Under the pieces are notes generated by a model, which saw only the letters and a list, made by a program, of their open reading frames with translations, ran no database searches and was not told the origin of the DNA. From contig NZ_CP147918.1 in NCBI RefSeq assembly GCF_039645975.1, positions 1,488,001 through 1,552,000 on the forward strand: 64,000 nucleotides of DNA, written 5' to 3'. This DNA comes from Sulfurimonas sp. HSL-1716. Its GTDB lineage: Bacteria; Campylobacterota; Campylobacteria; Campylobacterales; Sulfurimonadaceae. A program made the position numbers and the translations under genes. Positions within the stretch are counted from its first letter, which is position 1. Every line of letters begins with the position of its first letter. This document shows positions 1-9,069 of this stretch, piece after piece.

Positions 1-91
1 TAACACCCTTTTTATTCGCTATGCGGATGTAGTGGTAAAGTTTTGTCGAGCTCATTCCGATGGAGGGAAGCTGTAAAACGGCGGCCGTCAT
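1..91 (-). CDS. Carbon-nitrogen hydrolase (nitrilase) family protein, N-terminal fragment
   Basis: The ATG at 89-91 overlaps the xseB stop (ATGA) and the frame stays open to the left edge, so only about 30 N-terminal residues are present. They read MTAAVLQLPSIGMSSTKLYH and continue with a basic stretch, which resembles the first beta strand of nitrilase-superfamily amidases. The catalytic Glu-Lys-Cys residues would lie outside the window, so the family call is from resemblance of the start only. The 4-nt overlap indicates co-transcription with xseB and metX. Confidence 0.5.
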   Translation of the reverse strand, partial: MTAAVLQLPSIGMSSTKLYHYIRIANKKGV

Positions 92-276
92 TTTGAGCTT
101 TTTATCTCTTGGATTTTCAACTGGGCGTCTTCGAGCATCTTTTGGGCATCTTGAAGCTCTTTCATCCCCTCTTCGTAAGCTTTTATGCTGTTCTCCAGCG
201 TTACTTCAGGATCCATCAGAGTCTCAAGTATCTTTTTTGAGTTTTGAAGCTTTGTCTCAAAATCATTCTTTGCCAT
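88..276 (-). CDS. xseB: Exodeoxyribonuclease VII small subunit
   Basis: A 62-aa, almost wholly helical acidic/lysine-rich protein, the usual size for XseB. It carries the family pattern of an early phenylalanine/leucine block (NDFETKLQNSKKILETL) followed by a D-P-E-V-T-L-E-xS-I-K-A-Y-E-E-G segment. XseB packs against XseA to form the nuclease that degrades single-stranded DNA to oligonucleotides in the cytoplasm. The start overlaps the end of metX by 14 nt and the stop overlaps the next gene by 4 nt, so translation in this metX-xseB-nitrilase operon is probably coupled. xseA is not in the window. Confidence 0.88.
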   Translation of the reverse strand: MAKNDFETKLQNSKKILETLMDPEVTLENSIKAYEEGMKELQDAQKMLEDAQLKIQEIKSSK

Positions 277-1375
277 CTAGCACCTCTTTTACGTAGTAAT
301 CAAATCTGTTCAACTCGACAAGAAAAGCATCATGACCGTAATCGCTGTCGACTTCGAAATAACGGTGATTGCTGTTTCCAATACTTTTTAAAGTATCGCC
401 AATATGCTTCATCTCGTCGCTCAAGAACAGCATATCGCTTTTAAAGCCTATAAGATGAAGCTCAGAACAGATGTTCTTAAGTGCATCTTCCAATGAATCG
501 TATCCGCGTGCCAGATCGTAGATATTTATCGCTTTTGTTATATAAAGATATGCAAGCGGATCGAACCATTTTGTAAAATTATTCCCGTTATACTCCAGAT
601 ACGATTCGACCTGAAACTTCCCGAAAAGCTCAAAAAGGCCGTCGTTTCTCTTGTATTCACGGCCAAACTTCTCGGCCATGGAGTGATGCGACAAGAAACT
701 GATATGTCCCGCCATCCTGCCGATAGCCATACCGCTGAGTCCATTTTCTTTTATCTCTTGCGGATCGTAATACCCGTTTTTGAAGTTCGGGTCTTTGAGT
801 ATCGCTTCTCCCGCTACTTTGTTAAAAGCTATCGCCCATGGCTGAGTCGCGTACGTCGCCGCCATCGAGATCACTTTTTTTGCGAAGTTTGGAAAATTGA
901 TGGCAAACTGCAGCGCCTGCATACCGCCCATAGAACCGCCTATGATAGCTTCTACGGAGTGGATATCAAGCCTATCGAAAAGTATGCGCTGGGCTTTGAT
1001 CATATCCTTTATGGAAACAACAGGAAATTTGTAACGGTACGGCTCTTGATGGGGGTACATATTTGACATCGGACCGGTAGAACCAAAACAGCTGCCTATC
1101 ACGTTCGTGCAGATGACAAAGTATTTGTTCGTGTCTACCGCTTTGCCAGGACCGATAAAACCGTCCCACCAGCCCGCTTTGTTCTCACCTTCGTAAATAC
1201 CGGCCGCATGGTGTGAACCGGTGAGTGCATGACAGATAACGACCACATTGCTTTTATCTTCGTTTAGAGTCCCGTATGTCTCATACGTTATGTCGTAAGG
1301 CTCTAATATACGCCCGCTTTCAAGGTAAAGCGGATTGGTAAAATGCTCGGTATGTGTTTGCAGGTTCAACGACAA
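263..1375 (-). CDS. metX: Homoserine O-acetyltransferase
   Basis: A 370-aa alpha/beta-hydrolase of the MetX family. Visible landmarks are CHALTGSHHAAG near residue 50, the WWDGFIGPGKAVDT segment, the nucleophile elbow GGSMGGMQ (Ser near residue 147) and a C-terminal DYGHDAFL with the catalytic His; the Asp lies shortly before it. It acetylates L-homoserine with acetyl-CoA as the first committed step of direct-sulfhydrylation methionine synthesis; the partner enzyme, metY, is in this window at 9070-10335. No ATG fits the N-terminus: the start is TTG, either at 1375 or two codons later, where the protein would read MNLQTHTEHF. Confidence 0.93.
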   Translation of the reverse strand: MSLNLQTHTEHFTNPLYLESGRILEPYDITYETYGTLNEDKSNVVVICHALTGSHHAAGIYEGENKAGWWDGFIGPGKAVDTNKYFVICTNVIGSCFGSTGPMSNMYPHQEPYRYKFPVVSIKDMIKAQRILFDRLDIHSVEAIIGGSMGGMQALQFAINFPNFAKKVISMAATYATQPWAIAFNKVAGEAILKDPNFKNGYYDPQEIKENGLSGMAIGRMAGHISFLSHHSMAEKFGREYKRNDGLFELFGKFQVESYLEYNGNNFTKWFDPLAYLYITKAINIYDLARGYDSLEDALKNICSELHLIGFKSDMLFLSDEMKHIGDTLKSIGNSNHRYFEVDSDYGHDAFLVELNRFDYYVKEVLDGKE

Positions 1376-1447
1376 TTTCTACGCTCTTTTCAAAATGATT
1401 ATGTTATTTTAGCGAAAATGACTTAATGCAAATTCAATTTTGTCTTT

Positions 1448-1996
1448 TTATATCCAGTATCTCGGATAATGCCTTTTCGGATTGCCGGAAAGATTGTTTA
1501 CAAAAAGAGCGACGGTGAGTAAAATAAAGGCTCCCGTAGCGATAGGGGAGAGCACAAACAGATACCCCGTACTGTGAACCTGCGCGCTTCCCGTTACTGC
1601 GATCAATGCCGTAGCGCCTCCCGGCGGATGCAGCATACGCGCAAAATGCATCGCAACGATGGACAAAGAGACCGCAAGCGCCCCCAAAACAGCTACATCC
1701 AAGGAGAGATACCTATATATCGTCACCCCGATAAAAGCAGATATCACATGCCCTCCTACCAGATTGCGCGGCTGCGAAAGATCGGCTTGAGGAACGCCGT
1801 AGATAAGTACGGCGGATGCTCCGAAAGATCCGACCAAGAACATGCTGTTAAGCAGGTTGAAATGTGTCAGACGGCTCAGAATCGAGACAAGATATATCCC
1901 CATAAAGGCACCAAGCCAGGACCATGCGATCTTACTGAAAGGTTTTCTGGGCGGAGATTTTTCTCCGCCTCTCATCTTTTTGAAAAAGGTCTTCAT
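1448..1996 (-). CDS. HPP-family membrane protein
   Basis: A 182-aa protein with about four hydrophobic helices and the name-giving motif as LHPPGGATALIAVTG near residues 117-131. HPP proteins are small integral membrane proteins; some are implicated in nitrite transport, others have no known role. It begins 2 nt after the efflux outer-membrane gene ends, so it is the last gene of the five-gene RND efflux operon read leftward. Whether it has anything to do with efflux is unknown; the position may only mean co-transcription. Confidence 0.8.
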   Translation of the reverse strand: MKTFFKKMRGGEKSPPRKPFSKIAWSWLGAFMGIYLVSILSRLTHFNLLNSMFLVGSFGASAVLIYGVPQADLSQPRNLVGGHVISAFIGVTIYRYLSLDVAVLGALAVSLSIVAMHFARMLHPPGGATALIAVTGSAQVHSTGYLFVLSPIATGAFILLTVALFVNNLSGNPKRHYPRYWI

Positions 1997-1998
1997 CT

Positions 1999-3423
1999 TT
2001 ATTTGTCGGCTTGTGTTACATTACTGTCATAATGACGACTCCATCCGCCGCCGAGCGATTTGTAAAGTGTTACCTCGTCTATTAAAAGCTGGGTATAGGC
2101 ATCTACACCCGAAAGTTTTGCATTTAAAAGCCCCTCTTGGGCAAGCAGCACGTCAAGATAACTGGCCGTTCCGCGCTCGAATTTTTTACTTGCCAGCATA
2201 TACGCCTTGTCGTACGCTTCTATCTCCCGGTCTGCCGAAGCGCTTTTGAGTTTGGATATACGGATGCTTCCCAAAGAATCATATACCTCTTTATACGCAG
2301 TTTTTACCGCTTTATCATAAGATATCAGCGCGGCTTTTTGATCGGCTTTGCTCGCTTGTACGGCTGCTTTGATCCTTCCAAAATCAAAAAGCGGAATATT
2401 GAGGCTCGGACCGATCCCCCATACGGAGGAGTTGCCGCTTACGAGATTATCAAGATTTTGGCTTTGGTATCCGTAACTGCCCGTCAGGCTGATGCTTGGG
2501 AAATACGCCGCTTTGGCTACGCCGATAAATGCCGTTTTTGCTCTTAGGGTTTCTTCCGCCGCCTTTATATCCGGACGGTTCTCCAATATCTTTGCAGGGA
2601 TACCCGCTGGAATCTCAATTGCTGAAGGAAGCGTTTTTGAAGCGATCAGCATCTTTTCAAATATCTCTTTTGGCGTACGCCCTAAAAGCAGTGCCAAAGC
2701 GCTTTGTATCTTTATTTTTTCCGATTCGATCGTCTGCACAAGAGTATCTGCAGCCGAGACCTGCGCCTCTGCCTGTGCGACGACCAGTTCGTCGACGACT
2801 CCATGTTTTAGCTGCATCTGCTTATACTGCAGACTCTCTTCATAGCTCATCAGGCTTTTCTTTGCGATACTTAAACGCTCGTTGACTGAGATCAGATTGA
2901 AATAGTACGTAGCGACATCGACCACGACAGAGATACGCAGCGCTTCTTTATCGGCATCGCTGGCAAGAAGCAGTGAAAGATCCGCGTTTTTTTGGTTCTG
3001 CGCCCTGCCCCAGAAATCGATCTCGTAAGCGACCGAAGCCGAAACACCGTAGTTATTATATGAACCGTTTTTAGTGCCCGTATAAGTATTGATACTTTTT
3101 TTCTCACGTGAAGCCGAAGCATCCATATCCAGCTGCGGATACATCTCCGCTTCGCTGAGCCCGTACTGTGCACGGGCCTTTTGAACGTTGGCGACGGCAA
3201 GTTTCAGATCATCGTTGTTCTTTAAAGCTTCTCCAATCAAAACGTTCAGGTTTTCATCGTTAAAGTTTTTCCACCAAGCGACATCGATCGTTACGTTTTT
3301 ATCACCGTTTTTATCAAACGACGAAGGCAGTTCGACCTTGGGAGTCTTCATTTCAGGTGCCAGCGAACAGCCTGCAAAAAGCAGTGCCGCTGCCGTGCAT
3401 ACCGTTAATGTCTTAATGCGCAT
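1999..3423 (-). CDS. RND efflux outer-membrane factor, NodT/OprM-type lipoprotein
   Basis: A 474-aa TolC-superfamily protein. The signal peptide ends in a lipobox LLFAGC with the lipidated Cys at residue 19. Two internally similar halves of long helices alternating with beta-barrel segments follow, including the ENRPDIKAAEETLRAKTAF and SLTGSYGYQS stretches typical of this family. It forms the outer-membrane channel of a tripartite pump whose inner-membrane and adaptor parts are the next two upstream genes; its start lies inside the end of the transporter gene (11-nt overlap). Confidence 0.93.
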   Translation of the reverse strand: MRIKTLTVCTAAALLFAGCSLAPEMKTPKVELPSSFDKNGDKNVTIDVAWWKNFNDENLNVLIGEALKNNDDLKLAVANVQKARAQYGLSEAEMYPQLDMDASASREKKSINTYTGTKNGSYNNYGVSASVAYEIDFWGRAQNQKNADLSLLLASDADKEALRISVVVDVATYYFNLISVNERLSIAKKSLMSYEESLQYKQMQLKHGVVDELVVAQAEAQVSAADTLVQTIESEKIKIQSALALLLGRTPKEIFEKMLIASKTLPSAIEIPAGIPAKILENRPDIKAAEETLRAKTAFIGVAKAAYFPSISLTGSYGYQSQNLDNLVSGNSSVWGIGPSLNIPLFDFGRIKAAVQASKADQKAALISYDKAVKTAYKEVYDSLGSIRISKLKSASADREIEAYDKAYMLASKKFERGTASYLDVLLAQEGLLNAKLSGVDAYTQLLIDEVTLYKSLGGGWSRHYDSNVTQADK

Positions 3424-6400
3424 CTGCTTCTCCTTTGTTAAAATATTTCATCTTGAACCTCATGATCAGATAATAAAAAAGCGGTACGAAATAGATACCT
3501 ATCATGGTAAGTGCGATCATACCTCCCACAACCGTCGTACCGATGATATGACGGCTGTTCGCACCCGCACCGATACTCAAAGCAAGAGGCAAAGACCCCA
3601 TGATGAAAGCAAACGATGTCATGACGATAGGCCTAAAACGTATCTTTGCTCCCTCTATCGTCGCTTCAAGCAGCGGATATCCCTGCTTTAATCTCTGCAT
3701 AGCGAACTCGACCATAAGGATCGCATTTTTTGCCGAAAGACCGACAAGCGTGATGAGACCTACCTGAAAATAGATATCGCTTTCCATTCCGCGCAGCCAA
3801 AGTCCCAAAACCGCGCCGAAAAATGCAAACGGTACCGCCAAGATGACGGCAAAAGGGATGCTCCAGCTCTCATACAGCGCAGCAAGGATCAAAAATACGA
3901 ACACAATAGCATAAACAAACGCCACGTTACCGCTTTGCTGCAGTTTTTTCTCCTGATACGACGTTCCAGCCCAGCTGATAGTGTACCCTTCGGGAAGGAT
4001 CGATTTGGAAACTTCTTCGATCGCTTTTAGCGCATCTCCGGAACTGTATCCCGGTTTTGGCTGTCCCGATATCTTTGCGGCATCGAACATGTTAAAACGC
4101 TGTATGACGCTTGAGCCGACGATACGTTTTATGTCGACTATAGAACTGATAGGGATCAGACTTCCATTATTCGACTTTACAAAAACATTGTCATAACTGT
4201 TCAATCCTTCGCGATATTGGGAATCTGCCTGCAAGTTGACATGATAGGTACGTCCGAAAAGATTGAAATCGTTGACGTATGTGTATCCGAAAGTAGCCTG
4301 CAGAGTCGTAAAGATATCTGCTATCGTCACACCCAAGGCTTTTGCCTTCGCTTCATCCACTTTTATCATATACTGCGGTACGTTCGTATTTAACGTCGTA
4401 CGTACTGCCATCAGTTCAGGGCGCTCGCTTGCCTTTTGTACGATCTTTTGGACGTAACCGTTAAGTTTTTCCAGATCCGAACCCGTACGGTCTTGTATGT
4501 ACATCTCAAACCCGCCTGTCGTACTCATCCCGCGAATAGGAGGCGGAGTAACGGCAAACAGGAACGCTTCTTTGTTCTGGGAGAACTTGCCCATATATTG
4601 ATGCGCTATGGCCGAAGCCGAAAGCTCAGGCGAGCGGCGTTTGCTCCAATCGGACAGATGCACGAACGAGATCGCGGCATCCGTCTTGTACGCAAACGTC
4701 GTCACGTCAAGTCCGCTGAGTCCCGCGGCTTTGGTAACGTTTTTGCTTTTTAAAAGCTCATTGCTCACTTCGTTGGTGACAGCCTCAGTTCTTTCCAAAG
4801 AAGCACCAGGCATCATATTTTGAATGACCATGATGACACCCTGATCTTCACCCGGGACCAGGCCGCTTGGAAGCCTCAGCATCAGCATATACGCAGCGCC
4901 TATCATCGCAGCAAACAAAAGCAGATTGATAATCCCGAGTTTTATCACCCGTTTGACGCCGTTGGTAAAGCTTGATGTAGCATAGTCGAACATCTGATGA
5001 AATTTACGTATAGGCCAAAACGGCGTCGGTTCTTCATGTCTTAAAAACAGCGCACATAACGATGGAGTAAGTGTCAATGCGACAAGTCCTGAAATACTGA
5101 CGGACATAACGATCGTAATGGCGAATTGTTGGTAAAGTTTACCGCTGAATCCACCCATGAACGATGCGGGAATGAAAACCGCAGAAAGCACCAAAACGAT
5201 AGCAACAACAGGTCCCGTGATCTCGCTCATCGCTTTTATGGTCGCTTCTTTGACACTGATATCTTTATTATCCCGCAGGATACGCTCCACGTTCTCTATA
5301 ACGACGATGGCATCGTCGACGACAAGCCCGATGGCAAGCGTAAGCCCGAAAAGCGTCAGCAGATTTATGGAAAAACCGGCGGCATAAAATCCTGCAAACG
5401 TACCGATGATCGATACGGGAATGGCAAGTACAGGAATGATCGTAGCTCTGATATTTCCCAAAAACAGGTAGATAATGCCCACGACCAGCAGGATCGACAG
5501 ACCCAAGGTAAGCACAACCTCCTCTATCGACTGCCTGACAAATTCTGTCGGATCATACGGAACGCTTACTTTTATGTCCGAAGGAAAAGTTTTAGACAGC
5601 TCCGCTATGGTTTTGTCAAGAGCCGCAGAAACCTCTAAGGCGTTCGCACCCGGCGAAAGGAAGATACCTACGGGGATCATAGGCTCTTTATTGTACGTTG
5701 CATTAAAATAGTATGACTCCGAGCCGAGTTCGATTCGTGCGACATCTTTGAGTCTGAGAGCCGAACCGTCGCTGTTTGATTTGAGTCTTATATTTGAAAA
5801 TTCTTCTACATCTTTTAGCCTGCTTTGAGCGCGGATTGTATAGGTATATACAGGATGTTTTGCAACTGGTTCTTGTCCTAACTGACCTGCCGAATATTGA
5901 TTGTTCTGGCTATGAATCGCATTGACCACGTCCGTTACGGTCAGATTATAGTTTGCAAGTCTGTCCGGATTAAGCCAGACACGCATAGAGTAATCCTGGT
6001 TACCGAAAATGTGAGCATCTCCGACTCCGCGGATACGCTTGATATCGTCAAGCACGTTGATAAGAACATAGTTGGAGATATAGATCGTATCATGTTTTTG
6101 ATTCTTGGAGGTGAATGCCAAGACTTTCAGCATATCCGGCGAACGCTTACGTACGCTTATCCCTTGATTGCGCACGGCCTGAGGAAGCTTGCTTATTGCC
6201 AGCTGAACACGGTTGTTTACGTCGACATTTGCCTGATCTGGATCCGTACCGATCTTAAAGAGCACGCTGATGGAGATGGTCCCGCTCGGCGACGCGGTCG
6301 ATGTCATATAGATCATGTTATCAACACCGTTTATGGCTTCTTCAAGCGGTGCGGCAACCGTTTTGGACAAGGTCTGTGCATCCGCTCCCGGATATGTCGC

Positions 6401-6541
6401 CTGAACGTTTATCTGAACGGGAACGACACTCGGATAGGCCTGTACAGGGAGTGATTTGATAGAGATAAAACCGATGATTATGACCACAATGGACAATACT
6501 GCTGAAAATATCGGTCTGTTTATGAAAAATTTAGAAAACAT
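3413..6541 (-). CDS. RND multidrug efflux transporter, HAE1 (AcrB/MexB) family
   Basis: A 1042-aa inner-membrane proton antiporter of normal family length. The N-terminal FFINRPIFSAVLSI segment, twelve predicted membrane helices, two large periplasmic loops and the TM4 proton-relay signature GLVVDDAIVVIENVER (two adjacent Asp near residue 405) are visible. It exports amphiphilic compounds through the adaptor encoded 8 nt upstream and the outer-membrane factor encoded downstream. HAE1 rather than metal-pump (CusA-like) identity follows from the overall AcrB-like sequence. Substrates cannot be told from sequence. Confidence 0.95.
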   Translation of the reverse strand: MFSKFFINRPIFSAVLSIVVIIIGFISIKSLPVQAYPSVVPVQINVQATYPGADAQTLSKTVAAPLEEAINGVDNMIYMTSTASPSGTISISVLFKIGTDPDQANVDVNNRVQLAISKLPQAVRNQGISVRKRSPDMLKVLAFTSKNQKHDTIYISNYVLINVLDDIKRIRGVGDAHIFGNQDYSMRVWLNPDRLANYNLTVTDVVNAIHSQNNQYSAGQLGQEPVAKHPVYTYTIRAQSRLKDVEEFSNIRLKSNSDGSALRLKDVARIELGSESYYFNATYNKEPMIPVGIFLSPGANALEVSAALDKTIAELSKTFPSDIKVSVPYDPTEFVRQSIEEVVLTLGLSILLVVGIIYLFLGNIRATIIPVLAIPVSIIGTFAGFYAAGFSINLLTLFGLTLAIGLVVDDAIVVIENVERILRDNKDISVKEATIKAMSEITGPVVAIVLVLSAVFIPASFMGGFSGKLYQQFAITIVMSVSISGLVALTLTPSLCALFLRHEEPTPFWPIRKFHQMFDYATSSFTNGVKRVIKLGIINLLLFAAMIGAAYMLMLRLPSGLVPGEDQGVIMVIQNMMPGASLERTEAVTNEVSNELLKSKNVTKAAGLSGLDVTTFAYKTDAAISFVHLSDWSKRRSPELSASAIAHQYMGKFSQNKEAFLFAVTPPPIRGMSTTGGFEMYIQDRTGSDLEKLNGYVQKIVQKASERPELMAVRTTLNTNVPQYMIKVDEAKAKALGVTIADIFTTLQATFGYTYVNDFNLFGRTYHVNLQADSQYREGLNSYDNVFVKSNNGSLIPISSIVDIKRIVGSSVIQRFNMFDAAKISGQPKPGYSSGDALKAIEEVSKSILPEGYTISWAGTSYQEKKLQQSGNVAFVYAIVFVFLILAALYESWSIPFAVILAVPFAFFGAVLGLWLRGMESDIYFQVGLITLVGLSAKNAILMVEFAMQRLKQGYPLLEATIEGAKIRFRPIVMTSFAFIMGSLPLALSIGAGANSRHIIGTTVVGGMIALTMIGIYFVPLFYYLIMRFKMKYFNKGEADAH

Positions 6542-6549
6542 TGCTGTGC

Positions 6550-7680
6550 CTATCTGTTTATTGTTTTATCTATAACCACGTTCTCACCCGGTTTGATTCG
6601 AAAGAAATTATTCACTACGACTTTGTCGTTCGCCTTGACACCCTCGACTACGAAATCCTGTTCTACGGTATCGAGTACTTTTACGGGTTTTACGGCTATC
6701 TTACCGCCGGCGACTACGAACACGACCGTTCCCAGAGGGTTTTGCAGTACCGCTTTTTGCGGGACGGCGATGACATGTTTTGATACTATGCCTATGATCT
6801 TGATCTTGACGAACTGCCCTGCCAAAAGCTGTGCATCCGCATTTTCAAAAACGGCGCGGGCTTTTAAGGTCGAAGTCGAAGCATCGACGCTCGTATCTAT
6901 AAAGTTTATTTTGCCCTCTTTTTTATAGGGCTTGCCCTCAACTGTGAGCGAAGCTTTCAAACCTGCTCCCTGCATATTCGACCAGCTTCCGTTTTGAAGG
7001 TCGTATCTTTGTTTTATAGCATTGATATCGGGAATAGAAAACTCGGCATAGACGGGGTTCGTCTGCGTTATCTTTACAAGCGATGTTCCCTCTTTTACAA
7101 AATCGCCGATATCTGCGAGCTTCATTCCGGCAACACCGTCGATCGTCGCTTTCACCTCTGTATAGTTCAGGTCTACCGATACTCTTTGAAGCTCCGCCTT
7201 TGCGACATCGACACTGGCTTTTGCGGTCTGATAAGCAAAATACGCCGTATCTTTATCCTGTTCGCTTATCGCTTTGTCTTTGTAAAGCCCGTCTGCACGC
7301 TCCCAGTCTTTTTTCGCTTTTTGCATCTTTGCGCTTTCCAGATCGAGCGTCGCTTTGGCACTGTTTACGGCCGCTTGATAGACATCCGGTTCTATCTTGT
7401 AAAGCAGATCGCCTTTATGAATACTTGCTCCCTCCGTATAATGCTTTTCCTCTAAAACGCCTGAGATTCTTGCCGTTACCGTTACGTTTTTTACGGAACT
7501 GATGCGCGCGGGGTACTCTAAAGAAACCGGCATATCCTGTGCTTCTTTTACGATATAGACATCGACCTTCGGTGCAGGCATCGCCGCTGCCGCTTTAGCA
7601 TCTTGTGCCGATAAAGTGCTTCCTAGCACGATACCGCTCAAGATCACCGCTTTAAACATATCTCTATTAAACAGTTTCAT
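6550..7680 (-). CDS. RND efflux periplasmic adaptor (membrane fusion protein)
   Basis: A 376-aa protein with an N-terminal signal region, a first barrel/lipoyl half (RISGVLEEKHYTEGASIHKG), a helical hairpin (about residues 100-165), a second lipoyl half (VDLNYTEVKATIDGVAG) and C-terminal beta-barrel and membrane-proximal domains. It bridges the inner-membrane pump and the outer-membrane channel. Its ATG overlaps the stop of the MarR gene by 4 nt, and the transporter gene starts 8 nt after its stop, so the regulator and all pump parts form one transcript. Confidence 0.93.
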   Translation of the reverse strand: MKLFNRDMFKAVILSGIVLGSTLSAQDAKAAAAMPAPKVDVYIVKEAQDMPVSLEYPARISSVKNVTVTARISGVLEEKHYTEGASIHKGDLLYKIEPDVYQAAVNSAKATLDLESAKMQKAKKDWERADGLYKDKAISEQDKDTAYFAYQTAKASVDVAKAELQRVSVDLNYTEVKATIDGVAGMKLADIGDFVKEGTSLVKITQTNPVYAEFSIPDINAIKQRYDLQNGSWSNMQGAGLKASLTVEGKPYKKEGKINFIDTSVDASTSTLKARAVFENADAQLLAGQFVKIKIIGIVSKHVIAVPQKAVLQNPLGTVVFVVAGGKIAVKPVKVLDTVEQDFVVEGVKANDKVVVNNFFRIKPGENVVIDKTINR

Positions 7681-8135
7681 TTGATATCCCCTTTTTTTAT
7701 CTTCATGTTTTTACTCTCTTCAAGAATCGTATCGAGAACTCTAAAAAAAGTCTCTATCTCCTCTTTGCTCAATCTGCTTTTTACCGTTTCATTAAATTTC
7801 TGTGCCAGCGGTATCGCAGATCCCAAAATATTTTCTGCTTTGGGCGTCAAAAAAATTCTGTTCGCCCTTCTGTCATTTTCTATATCTTCTCTTGCAAGCA
7901 GGCCTTTTTTTAAAAGCGAATCGATCGATCTGCCCACGGTCGTTTTGTCTTTTCCAAGCAGTTCGGCTATTTGCGTCTGCGTTACTTCATTGTCTTCGCT
8001 TATTATTTTCAGTGTAGCAAACTGCTCCGCCGCGATCCCGAAAGAAGGCCTTAACAGCTTTGTAAAATTTGTTTTAAGCGTTGTAGCTACAAGGTTTATT
8101 CTATAACCGATAGAATCTTTCAGCATATATGACAT
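7677..8135 (-). CDS. MarR-family transcriptional regulator heading the efflux operon
   Basis: A 152-aa winged-helix regulator. The recognition region VTQTQIAELLGKDKTTVGRSI (about residues 53-73) followed by a wing with RREDIENDRR-like basic residues matches MarR architecture. As the first gene of the operon, with 4-nt overlap to the adaptor gene, it most likely represses its own operon and is released by pump substrates. A near-perfect 16-bp palindrome lies 31-46 bp upstream of its start and is the probable operator. Confidence 0.9.
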   Translation of the reverse strand: MSYMLKDSIGYRINLVATTLKTNFTKLLRPSFGIAAEQFATLKIISEDNEVTQTQIAELLGKDKTTVGRSIDSLLKKGLLAREDIENDRRANRIFLTPKAENILGSAIPLAQKFNETVKSRLSKEEIETFFRVLDTILEESKNMKIKKGDIK

Positions 8136-8165
8136 GCAAGCTCCAGAAGATAAAATTTTTAAAAT

Positions 8166-8181
8166 AGTAGCATATGCAACT
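8166..8181. promoter_or_regulatory. Probable MarR operator (GCATATGC-centred palindrome)
   Basis: AGTAGCATATGCAACT is symmetric in 14 of 16 positions around GCATATGC. It lies just upstream of the MarR/efflux operon start at 8135, where the promoter should be, in very AT-rich DNA. MarR dimers typically bind such 14-20 bp palindromes; assignment to this MarR is inferred from position. Confidence 0.5.
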
Positions 8182-8227
8182 TTAATGAAATTTAAAATAA
8201 AAAATAATCATGGATTCTTTTTATTTT

Positions 8228-8680
8228 TTATAAAGACAAGTCATCCAGATTTTTGTCTATTGTTTCAAGAACTTTTACAGCTGCCGTGAACATCTCTGGT
8301 TCTATGCCTTTTATCAATCTTTCATCGATAAAAGCACTCAGAGCCGCAAGTTCCTGTGCCGCTTCTTTTGTTTTTTTACTCGCTTTTATCAGATACGCTC
8401 TGGGATCCTCAGGATGGTCTACTTTAAGTATATATTCCTTTTGAAGCAGCCTTTTGAGCGTCGTAGAAAGATTGGAAGGTTCTGTCGAGGTCAGCTCGCA
8501 AAGCTGAGCTTGCGTCATCGGACCTTTTTCAATAAGCGTAAGCAAGATTGCCCTCTGCTCGGGAGTGATGCCGTAAGGTTTTAGCAGATCACTCATTCTT
8601 TTGTGCATCTTGCGCTTTACACGCCCGATAAGCGGTCCGATCTTTAGAGCAGAACCCATTAAACGCTCATTGCTCATCAT
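8228..8680 (-). CDS. MarR-family transcriptional regulator (second copy)
   Basis: A 150-aa regulator with the core LTEKGPMTQAQLCELTSTEPSNLSTTLKRLL-like helix-turn-helix (about residues 50-80) and a wing DHPEDPRAYLIKAS. It is only distantly similar to the other MarR at 7677-8135. Its start overlaps the 3' end of the DUF2798-like gene by 14 nt, so the two form a bicistronic unit with the membrane protein first. A 12-bp palindrome sits inside the unit's promoter. Ligand and targets are unknown. Confidence 0.88.
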   Translation of the reverse strand: MMSNERLMGSALKIGPLIGRVKRKMHKRMSDLLKPYGITPEQRAILLTLIEKGPMTQAQLCELTSTEPSNLSTTLKRLLQKEYILKVDHPEDPRAYLIKASKKTKEAAQELAALSAFIDERLIKGIEPEMFTAAVKVLETIDKNLDDLSL

Positions 8681-8906
8681 GCGCCTTTGAAGCGATCTTC
8701 ATAGCAAGCATCTTCATCGGAGGCAGTATGATCATAAGCGTAGGAAAAGCGATGATAAATGCCGCCATCCATGCATGAAGCCAAATACTTAAGAATCCTG
8801 AAACAAATCCAAGGTTCAAAGCGGAAATAGCAAAAGACATGACAAAGGTCATCACAAACGCAACCAAAAAAGACTGAACAAAGAAAAGATGTTTTACGGA
8901 GATCAT
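8667..8906 (-). CDS. Small two-helix membrane protein, DUF2798-like
   Basis: A 79-aa protein with two hydrophobic helices (roughly residues 9-31 and 43-65) separated by a GFLSIWLHAWMAAF-type segment, as in the DUF2798 family of short membrane proteins found beside MarR or TetR regulators. No catalytic residues are evident. It is the first gene of a two-gene operon with the MarR gene downstream, so it may respond to the same inducer. Function unknown. Confidence 0.7.
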   Translation of the reverse strand: MISVKHLFFVQSFLVAFVMTFVMSFAISALNLGFVSGFLSIWLHAWMAAFIIAFPTLMIILPPMKMLAMKIASKAHDEQ

Positions 8907-8955
8907 AAGAGTCCTTTAAAATGATTTTGAAAAGTATATAACCCTTTTCCTTAAT

Positions 8956-8983
8956 ATTATATAAATAACTATTATGCGCATAA
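8956..8983 (-). promoter_or_regulatory. Promoter of the DUF2798-marR unit with palindromic operator
   Basis: On the minus strand a TATAAT box lies at 8956-8961. The perfect 12-bp palindrome TTATGCGCATAA (8972-8983) lies between it and the expected -35 position, where bound repressor would block polymerase. Autoregulation by the MarR of this operon is inferred from the position. Confidence 0.5.
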
Positions 8984-9040
8984 CTATAAATTTTATTTGA
9001 TTATTAAAGCTCCGTTTAAAAGTATATCTTAAGCTAAAAC

Positions 9041-9062
9041 GGCGGCGAGGAAAACTGCCGCC
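9041..9062 (-). terminator. Rho-independent terminator of metY
   Basis: GGCGGC at 9041-9046 pairs with GCCGCC at 9057-9062 around a 10-nt loop. Read on the minus strand it starts shortly after the metY stop and is followed by GTTTT. Confidence 0.65.
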
Positions 9063-9069
9063 ACAGCCC

